This document shows, one piece after another, positions 20,907-26,520 of a DNA stretch of 26,520 nt; the stretch's first letter is position 1; every line of letters starts with the position of its first letter. This DNA is from a virus. A program made the position numbers and the translations under genes. Under the pieces are notes generated by a model, which was given only the letters and a program-made list of their open reading frames with translations, was not told where the DNA came from and did not search any database. Where the stretch lies: the IMG/VR virus record IMGVR_UViG_3300022198_005060, positions 1-26,520 of that record. One strand, 5' to 3'.

Positions 20907-22522
20907 TGTCTAAGTCGTGGCCGCTTTTTCGGGGAAGTTTTTCCGCTATTGAAATTTTGCAAGGTAGCACTTCGCCGGTGGGGACAATCGTCACCAAAAC
21001 CGCACGTAGACCCGCACCCTATATGGCTGGAGGCCAATTTGGTCTAATAAAACTGGCGGACAAGTCCTACAGGGTGGAACAACTGTGGGTTAAACAAACA
21101 AACTCTCCCAATAATTATGTTTTGGCGTATCCTTTTGCAAACGTGCCGCTGTATTGCGATGCGGGAGAAGTCTATTCGGTTGATCGTAGTGGATATGGGT
21201 CAGAGGCTCATTGGCAGACACCCGAAGGAACGCCGTTGCCAAATGATATTTACAACTCATTAATTTGTATTGACCGTCAGTATAGGTTCAATAAGGGCGG
21301 GCGTCCTTCTTTCAATCATACGACTGGTCCTTTCTACTATCTACTTAACGGGAACTTTTTTCCGTATCCAGACGAGTTCGAGCGCATGTCAACTTCTCAG
21401 GCGCAGGCATGGATTACTGCGACTCGAAGTAGGCAAACGGCTGCTTCTAAGCCAAGTTGGGCAAGCACAATTTCCGAGTCTGGTGATTATAGAGAACGAT
21501 TGCTGCCCGCGATGCGTTCAAATATGCAGGCGTTGTTGAACCAAGATTCAACGTACGTGAACTTAATGAGACTGGCCGAAAATGCTCGAGATGATCTTCG
21601 GGTCCGAGTTGCTGCTGTTCGCATTCTCGAAGAAAAGGGCTACAGCGAGTCCAACATTGAATGGTTTTTTAATCCAAGGGCCAATCCCGGAATCCTTAAA
21701 GTCACATCTCCCGGTGGGTCCGCTGCCGCCAGTCGCGGAAGTGGAGGAAGTGGAGGAAGCGGAGGGGTTTCTCGCCCGAGTACGTTTATCGCCCCAACCC
21801 CAGCAGTAACACGAGTTGTTGTGAGGGCGCCATTTGGATACAGCCGCCCGCCTGATCGAGCACCAGATCAACGACCGCAAATAATTCAGAACTACACCGA
21901 GTACGTACGTGCGCCCGGGTTCTCTGGTGGATACCGAGAAGTAAGCGGCCAAGACATATTCGTGTTCCCTTACGTGCCTAATAATATTTCTTACAGTGGG
22001 CTTGGATCCCAGTGGACTGAAATCGACAGGCAAGGAAACTATCCTCTGGTCGAATGGACCAAATGGGATCTGATGCGAGTCGAAATGGAATTTCTCTTGG
22101 CCGAGGAGCGAACCGAAAGTGGAGGCGCAATTGTCCCTGATGGCATCTTCAACTCGGTACAGGGCAGACTGAACACGCTCCGACGCATGTCTCAAAGGCG
22201 CGCCGCCGTCTCAGTCTTTAATTTGGATGACCTGTTCAGAGTTCAGATTAAGCGTGCTGCCGAGACCGGTAAAGCCATGCAGTTTGTCATCGCTGACTTG
22301 ACAGTTAATGCGTCACGACGTTCTTTGAATAGCGTTTCTAAAGAAATTACGGCTGCCACTGTAAAACTAACCTTGCAGGAAATCCCCATCGAGGCGGTCA
22401 CTATTGTTCGAATGTCGCCACCGAAAATGACTGATCCGACGCTTCCGAAGAAAACTGACGAAGACTCAGAGTCGAGCGACGTCCTTTTTACCGACATCTG
22501 GTCCGCCAAGCCACTAAGTTAA
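20906..22522 (+). CDS. Baseplate/hub protein, XkdP/LysM-type C-terminal domain (538 residues)
   Basis: 538 residues from ATG 20906 (TGATG overlap with the tape measure). Three regions are visible. The N-terminal ~190 residues have a beta-like pattern (YMAGGQFGLIKLADKSYRVE, YNSLICIDRQYRFNKGGRPS) that I cannot name. A short Gly/Ser linker at about 278-287 (GSGGSGGSGG) follows a basic helical segment. The C-terminal ~180 residues hold IFVFPYVPNNISYSGLGSQW, ...PLVEWTKWDLMRVEMEFLLA and FRVQIKRAAETGKAMQFVIA, the pattern of XkdP-type proteins between tape measure and hub. The family is normally about 200-250 residues, so the N-terminal half is an unusual addition. Role: tail-tip or baseplate assembly (inference). 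Confidence 0.75.
   Translation: MSKSWPLFRGSFSAIEILQGSTSPVGTIVTKTARRPAPYMAGGQFGLIKLADKSYRVEQLWVKQTNSPNNYVLAYPFANVPLYCDAGEVYSVDRSGYGSEAHWQTPEGTPLPNDIYNSLICIDRQYRFNKGGRPSFNHTTGPFYYLLNGNFFPYPDEFERMSTSQAQAWITATRSRQTAASKPSWASTISESGDYRERLLPAMRSNMQALLNQDSTYVNLMRLAENARDDLRVRVAAVRILEEKGYSESNIEWFFNPRANPGILKVTSPGGSAAASRGSGGSGGSGGVSRPSTFIAPTPAVTRVVVRAPFGYSRPPDRAPDQRPQIIQNYTEYVRAPGFSGGYREVSGQDIFVFPYVPNNISYSGLGSQWTEIDRQGNYPLVEWTKWDLMRVEMEFLLAEERTESGGAIVPDGIFNSVQGRLNTLRRMSQRRAAVSVFNLDDLFRVQIKRAAETGKAMQFVIADLTVNASRRSLNSVSKEITAATVKLTLQEIPIEAVTIVRMSPPKMTDPTLPKKTDEDSESSDVLFTDIWSAKPLS
21737..21763 (+). repeat. Three 9-base units coding for the Gly/Ser linker
   Basis: GGAAGTGGA occurs twice followed by GGAAGCGGA, a short tandem repeat coding for GSGGSGGSG-type residues in the hub gene. 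It could expand or contract and change linker length. Confidence 0.6.
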
Positions 22523-22532
22523 GGTCTGCACA

Positions 22533-23591
22533 ATGGCCGCTGACTCAAACGAAGACGACCTTATCGAACGTCGTAAAAATATTGTTTTCGATGACCCATC
22601 ACTTGCTGGAGCAGAAAGCGATATGCACTCGTCGCTTCTTAAGGCGACGTACAGCGCTGGCATGGATTTTGCCACTCAAGTATCTTTGGAAATCATCGAC
22701 CCGGAGTTTTCATTTGCTAAAAACAACTATTTTCAAATTACCAGAGACGTATATTTTAAGACAACAAAATTTGAAGACTCCGAAGGTCTCCTAACGTCTA
22801 CGGTAGTAACTCTGCCAAAATTAGAGTATCAACGGCTTGAGATCGCTGCTGTGACATGTCAGCGTGGACGTGGATCTTCTCCAGTTTGGACAGTTGAGTG
22901 TAGGACCAAGGCGATGCAGCAGATGCGGAGAGATAAAGACCCTGCGTCGATTTCTGGCACAAGTTATGACTTTGTCGTCAACGCAGCCCAAAAATATGGT
23001 ATGGGTTGTTTCGCTGAGCAAACCAGCAAAACACGTCAAATCAATAAAGCGAGCAACGATCGGGCTGCTGACTCGACGTGGGATGTAATCAAGAATCTTG
23101 CCAGTCAAGCAAAGTTCGTTACGTTCGAAAGTGATTCAATATTATTTTTTACATCTCAAAAACATCTCATGGGCCAGTGGGGCAGTACCTATACGGACAT
23201 TCTCGAACCGGAAGCAATTTTCGCCTCCGGCGCCATTGCTCGCGACGCATACAACGTAATCCCGATTAGTTGGCCTTCATCTCCGTCAGAGCCGTTTCAG
23301 TTGATGGAACTTCCGACCGTTCGCAAGTCGGACAATGACCCACTCGCGGTTCAGGGGTCAATGCTTGTTGATCGCGCTTCTGGTACCGCGCTCCGACCGG
23401 GCATGACAATCTATTTGTACAACTATCCGACCATGGAGGGAATGTACCTTATTAGTTCCGTATCTTACGACATTCTGTCATCGGATCCAGTGCGGGTTGA
23501 TTTCCGTTCCGCGGAACGCGAAGCAAAGGATATCCGACAGTACGACGTAGGCACCACGTTCTCGTCGACCTTCATCGATAGGGGATTCTGA
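22533..23591 (+). CDS. Baseplate hub protein, XkdQ/gpD-like
   Basis: 352 residues. In contractile phages this gene follows the XkdP-type gene and encodes the trimeric hub that holds the spike (gpD of P2, gp27 of T4, XkdQ of PBSX). Features: an acidic N-terminus, a beta-rich first half (VSLEIIDPEFSFAKNNYFQI, TSTVVTLPKLEYQRLEIAAV), then helical TWDVIKNLASQAKFVTFESD, and a C-terminal beta part (ALRPGMTIYLYNYPTMEGMY then LISSVSYDILSSDPVRVDF), which fits the hub fold. The family is called from pattern and position rather than a diagnostic motif. The stop overlaps the next ATG (TGATG 23591), pairing hub and spike. Confidence 0.78.
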   Translation: MAADSNEDDLIERRKNIVFDDPSLAGAESDMHSSLLKATYSAGMDFATQVSLEIIDPEFSFAKNNYFQITRDVYFKTTKFEDSEGLLTSTVVTLPKLEYQRLEIAAVTCQRGRGSSPVWTVECRTKAMQQMRRDKDPASISGTSYDFVVNAAQKYGMGCFAEQTSKTRQINKASNDRAADSTWDVIKNLASQAKFVTFESDSILFFTSQKHLMGQWGSTYTDILEPEAIFASGAIARDAYNVIPISWPSSPSEPFQLMELPTVRKSDNDPLAVQGSMLVDRASGTALRPGMTIYLYNYPTMEGMYLISSVSYDILSSDPVRVDFRSAEREAKDIRQYDVGTTFSSTFIDRGF

Positions 23592-23962
23592 TGGCTGGGC
23601 CAAATTTTGTCAGCAACGTCAGTGGCGCTACCAATCCGGAGCGCGGAGGTGGTATTTATCTCGGTACTGTGGCGGCGGTTTCGGGCGGGAAAGCACGAGT
23701 TAGCGTCCCCATGCTAGGAATCGTTAGTCAACCTTGTGACACCTTGAATGCTTTCGGCAACGACGCTTACGTCAAGGGCGAGCGCGTGGTCGTCGCTTTT
23801 CTGGAGCACGAAAAGGAGAAACTTGTCGTTTTGGGCAGGGTGAATCGCATTTCACAGATTTTTCCCACATTGGTTCAATTCGAGGCTTTAGTTGACCGGG
23901 TTGAGGCCTTGGAAGCCACTGTCGTCTCCCTTCAGTCGCAACTGAACTCCCACTCCCATTAA
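23591..23962 (+). CDS. Baseplate spike/OB-fold protein, gpV/gp5-like
   Basis: 123 residues. An N-terminal OB-fold (about 18-86): GGGIYLGTVAAVSGGKARVS, VPMLGIVSQPCDTL, KGERVVVAFLEHEKEKLVVL and GRVNRIS match the small beta barrel of phage central spikes (gpV, gp5 N-domain, gp45). The C-terminal ~35 residues (FEALVDRVEALEATVVSLQS) are a clear coiled coil for trimerisation rather than the longer beta-helix of P2 gpV. The protein ends NSHSH, an His-x-His at its tip, the arrangement that holds an iron ion in trimeric P2-type spikes (analogy). It sits between hub and gp25-like genes, as in P2/Mu. Confidence 0.83.
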   Translation: MAGPNFVSNVSGATNPERGGGIYLGTVAAVSGGKARVSVPMLGIVSQPCDTLNAFGNDAYVKGERVVVAFLEHEKEKLVVLGRVNRISQIFPTLVQFEALVDRVEALEATVVSLQSQLNSHSH

Positions 23963-23997
23963 TCTGTGTAAAATGTAAGAGACGCAGGAGAATCGCC

Positions 23998-24291
23998 ATG
24001 GACGCCATGAAATTCCCAATCGAGTTTGACGAAGGCGGTGTTACCCGCCTGACTGATGGCACTCCTGATTACTACAAGCAGTTGTTGGCCTTGAGCGCAA
24101 TTACCGAACCCCACTCACTCCCAATCACGCCAGATTTTGGGGTGTGGGATCCGACGTTCAACACCGTCGAGAAGGGCCAATTCGTAGTCCACTCCGCACG
24201 TTTCGTGCCGGAGGTTCAGATTGAACAGATCGATGTCGACATTGATGACAGCGGTCAAAACCTCATTTCCTTCGGTTTTAAGGTCAGGTAA
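23998..24291 (+). CDS. gp25-like baseplate wedge protein
   Basis: 97 residues, exact size and pattern for the gp25/IraD family: FPIEFDEGGVTRLTDGTPDY then KQLLALSAITEPHSLPITPDFGVWDPTF, HSARFVPEVQIEQIDVDIDD and ending with a beta strand. In T4 and P2 (gpW) it forms part of the wedge that triggers sheath contraction. GGAG with 7-base spacing precedes ATG 23998; an internal ATG at 24007 is the alternative start. It is separated by 35 bases from the spike gene; TGTAAAAT in this gap (around 23967-23974) resembles a -10 but has no -35, so promoter activity is doubtful. Confidence 0.9.
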   Translation: MDAMKFPIEFDEGGVTRLTDGTPDYYKQLLALSAITEPHSLPITPDFGVWDPTFNTVEKGQFVVHSARFVPEVQIEQIDVDIDDSGQNLISFGFKVR

Positions 24292-24296
24292 AAACG

Positions 24297-25535
24297 ATGC
24301 CAGCAGATTTTAGCGACTACGTCGACTTGACCACTCTTGACCTATCGCCGACGGACGTGTATCTCGGCGCAATCCAGTTGGGGCGTATCGTGCTGCCCGA
24401 GTTCGAGATTCGTCAAGGCACACCTGATGATGCACTACTTCAAGCGTTCTCATACATGACCGCATTGAATGTTGGGGCCATCAACCGTCTTCCCTCGCGC
24501 GTCATGGAAGGCTTGTGCGCCATCATGGGTGTGCAAAGATCCGGAGGAACACGAGCAACAGTGACGATCACGATCGGGTTGACCGATTATGACGACTTCA
24601 CGCTTCCTGTCGAGACGGTTTTTACACACACGGCGACGACCCAGTTGGGTAACGTGACTACGAGTTACGAACTTGTCGCGCCGGTGGTTGTCGCGGCTAG
24701 CAGCCCAACGGACGGATCAGGCAACCCGAATCCTCTGCCAACCGTTACGGCTCAACTCATTTCGACCTACACTGGTGTCAACCCCGTCGTGGGTGTTGGC
24801 GACCGTTTTCAGATTCAAAATGTTAACAGTCAGGTTGATTACGCCGTTGGTCATAGTGATTTTCTAAACGGGCAGAATCCCGAAGATGGAACATCTTTCC
24901 TGAATCGGGCTGCGACGTACCTTCAGAGCCTTTCCGCCAACACCGCTACTTCGAACCAGATTGCGTCATACATCCTGTCGACATTCACGACAGTTAGTAG
25001 GGCCAAGGTGTACGACTTGACGGATCCAGATTTGGACGAAACGTTCGGCGCTGCTCCCGTCCCCGGATACACCAGCATTTATGTTTACGGTGTCGAGCAA
25101 GAACTGAGCCAAACGCAACTTTACGATATTTTGGTCGAGGTCGCCAACAAATCGACCGCCGGTTTGAGTTTCTCGGTCAAAAATTTTACTCCCGTAAATG
25201 TGGGAATCACATGTGAAATTGTTTACGACGGCTCCTACACAGAACAGGTGATTATCGCTGCCGTTAAGGCCGAACTCGCAGATTTCCTATCAATTACCGG
25301 TTTCGATAGTCGCTCGGAGCGTGTCAAGGTGTCTGAAGTGACGTCCAAGATTGCTGCCGTCCCCGGCGTATTCTACGTTCAGTCCGTGACCATTAGCGAC
25401 GTCGACAATCTTGCTTCCGCACCCGCGCCAATCATCTCCATCGATTCCGCTACTGGTGACATCGTTTTTCTCAAGAAAGGCCTGCTCGCCACCTCTTCGG
25501 ACACAAACTTCAACGTGACGGCCACGCCTGACTGA
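24297..25535 (+). CDS. Baseplate J-like protein (gp6/gpJ)
   Basis: 412 residues. Directly follows the gp25-like gene, as in P2 (W-J) and Mu. Baseplate J signature: an N-terminal helix region (TPDDALLQAFSYMTALNVGA followed by INRLPSRVMEGLCAIMGV), a beta domain with VTITIGLTDYDDFTLPVETVFT, then a C-terminal region with SLSANTATSNQIASYILSTF, VVN-type repeats and AVPGVFYVQSVTISDVDN. It forms the wedge bodies that connect sheath and hub. The start ATG 24297 is 5 bases after the previous stop, with no strong Shine-Dalgarno, suggesting coupling. The length is near the usual 300-480 range. Confidence 0.92.
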   Translation: MPADFSDYVDLTTLDLSPTDVYLGAIQLGRIVLPEFEIRQGTPDDALLQAFSYMTALNVGAINRLPSRVMEGLCAIMGVQRSGGTRATVTITIGLTDYDDFTLPVETVFTHTATTQLGNVTTSYELVAPVVVAASSPTDGSGNPNPLPTVTAQLISTYTGVNPVVGVGDRFQIQNVNSQVDYAVGHSDFLNGQNPEDGTSFLNRAATYLQSLSANTATSNQIASYILSTFTTVSRAKVYDLTDPDLDETFGAAPVPGYTSIYVYGVEQELSQTQLYDILVEVANKSTAGLSFSVKNFTPVNVGITCEIVYDGSYTEQVIIAAVKAELADFLSITGFDSRSERVKVSEVTSKIAAVPGVFYVQSVTISDVDNLASAPAPIISIDSATGDIVFLKKGLLATSSDTNFNVTATPD

Positions 25536-25537
25536 TC

Positions 25538-26520
25538 ATGTCCCACTTCGATGAAAACATTTTTTCGCATGATAACGCTCTTCATGCCACAAGCGAGGCT
25601 GGCACATTCGTTCCGCTAGACACGGTTTCGCCAACATGGCAGGTCAATAACGGAACGTACAGGACAACGGATGCTCGTGAAGCCCGATATGTACCGGAAT
25701 TTTTCTCAATCGTAATCACGCCATCCAACACGTCGCCTGTTCTCCTATACCTAGAAAATCAGCCGCTGCCCACAATCAGCATCAATACGTTCATTGCGAA
25801 GTTTCATGCGCGCGTTCTATGTGATTCACAGATCACCGCGACAGCAAAAATAGGTCCAACTACCGAAGTCATCCCCGATGGCATCGCCACCGTCGGAACA
25901 GCCTCAAACTGGTTTGTCGCAAACTCCAACGACCATCACGTTCCAATCGGAGCGAACTATTCCAGTCTGAAAGTTCAACTCTCCATCGCTGGTCACGGCG
26001 GACTTCCGATTTACGTGACCATGCCCGTTCTGCTCAACGACCACGGATTCCGGCAAAACAACTTTGTTATCAACGGCCGAAAGTATGTTCCAACCTACTA
26101 CTGGGATATAGATTCACAGCAAGAGGCGCCAACGCATCCGTTTTTCAAACTTTTAGACATTTTTACGTCCGATGCAGACAAGTCAGTAAACCGTTATGTC
26201 GACTGGTTTGAGTTCGAGACAGATGAACTGTTGCCCAGCGTTCAGGACTCTGCCTTCACCAAAAGCACGCTGACCAATCCAGACTGGGTTGACCCAGAAA
26301 ACCGAGATTGGCTCGCCCAGTTCACCGGCAACAAACTAAAAACTACGGTTCGAACGACGGCCTACAACTGGACGACATTCGAGCGCACTTCAACCTCGCA
26401 GAACTTCACTCAAGGCGACCTGATGCAGGTGTACGACCTTATGGCTGGGTCAATGGATCTCGAAACAGAGAGCACCGACTTGGCGTGGCGAGAAATCGGA
26501 CGACAAATGTTTAGCGGCTC
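25538..26520 (+). CDS. Tail/baseplate protein, P2 gpI-like region (partial, runs off window end)
   Basis: 327 codons are visible from ATG 25538 with no stop before the window end. It starts 2 bases after the baseplate J stop. The first ~200 residues are beta-rich (PEFFSIVITPSNTSPVLLYL, SINTFIAKFHARVLCDSQI, LKVQLSIAGHGGLPIYVTMP) and look like a carbohydrate-binding-type or structural sandwich that I cannot assign. The following part, PFFKLLDIFTSDADKSVNRY then VDWFEFETDELLPSV, and TNPDWVDPENRDWLAQFTGN, fits the tail protein I pattern, which attaches fibres to the wedge in P2. A gpI segment after J supports that reading; the extra N-terminal domain is unusual for P2 gpI. Confidence 0.7.
   Translation, partial: MSHFDENIFSHDNALHATSEAGTFVPLDTVSPTWQVNNGTYRTTDAREARYVPEFFSIVITPSNTSPVLLYLENQPLPTISINTFIAKFHARVLCDSQITATAKIGPTTEVIPDGIATVGTASNWFVANSNDHHVPIGANYSSLKVQLSIAGHGGLPIYVTMPVLLNDHGFRQNNFVINGRKYVPTYYWDIDSQQEAPTHPFFKLLDIFTSDADKSVNRYVDWFEFETDELLPSVQDSAFTKSTLTNPDWVDPENRDWLAQFTGNKLKTTVRTTAYNWTTFERTSTSQNFTQGDLMQVYDLMAGSMDLETESTDLAWREIGRQMFSG

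Noticed and set aside
308-21910. TACGTA-containing palindromes (308-341, around 12631, 17837-17846, around 21903) as a window-wide regulator site family
   Set aside because: About six TACGTA matches per strand are expected by chance in 26.5 kb; only the close pair at 308-341 stands out.
1-26520. tRNA genes, insertion sequences, integrase or attachment sites
   Set aside because: No cloverleaf-like stretch, transposase or integrase-like protein, or terminal inverted repeats were seen; gaps between genes are short.

Overview
The window is part of the genome of a contractile-tailed (myovirus-type) bacteriophage. Evidence for this is an HK97-type prohead protease and portal, a terminase large subunit, a tail sheath and tube, a tape measure protein, and a P2/Mu/T4-style baseplate set (LysM/XkdP-type hub protein, XkdQ-type hub, OB-fold spike, gp25-like wedge, baseplate J, gpI-like protein). 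GC content looks moderate by eye (mid-50s percent). Two short motifs I associate with actinobacterial phages are present: an N-terminal HGT..GY..GCRC..C zinc-binding-like motif (gene at 8975) and a DGDGDGLVQDGT segment (gene at 13464). An actinobacterial host is therefore my best guess, but this is inference. No integrase, tRNA, CRISPR array or insertion sequence is visible.

Layout. (1) 1-2517, minus strand: prohead protease (cut by the window edge), portal with a long Pro/Gly-rich linker and extra C-terminal domain, and a two-helix membrane protein just upstream of the portal. (2) 2518-2574: divergent intergenic region. (3) 2575-3885, plus strand: terminase large subunit. (4) 3923-7525: a tightly packed recombination block with a Rad52-type annealing protein, a Cas4/RecB-like PD-(D/E)XK nuclease with Fe-S cysteines, an HNH protein, a RuvC-like resolvase and three proteins of unknown function. 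(5) 7541-11257: a ParB/Srx-fold protein, ThyX, a zinc-motif/helix-turn-helix protein, a PAPS-reductase-family PP-loop protein and a second ParB-like protein; the last two form an IbrA/IbrB-like pair. (6) 11327-13446: a tiny Arg-rich protein, head-tail connector, Mu gpG-like neck protein, tail terminator-like protein and a small Cys-containing protein. (7) 13464-15949: acidic protein with a DGDGDG loop, tail sheath, tail tube, then a strong terminator (15984-16027). (8) 16072-26520: tail assembly chaperone with a probable -1 frameshift extension, tape measure with an embedded M15-type peptidase domain, and the baseplate genes, the last one cut by the window end.

The genes are densely packed. 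ATGA, TGATG or GTGA stop/start overlaps occur at 4420, 5075, 6330, 6662, 8975, 9568, 12129, 12596, 13192, 20906 and 23591, which suggests translational coupling. Head genes (leftward) and tail genes (rightward) are split by the DNA-metabolism block, and terminase faces away from the portal. The items most worth following up are the ParB / PP-loop / ParB cassette, the M15 peptidase motif inside the tape measure, the chaperone frameshift without a standard slippery site, and the terminator/possible leaderless promoter arrangement at 15950-16072.
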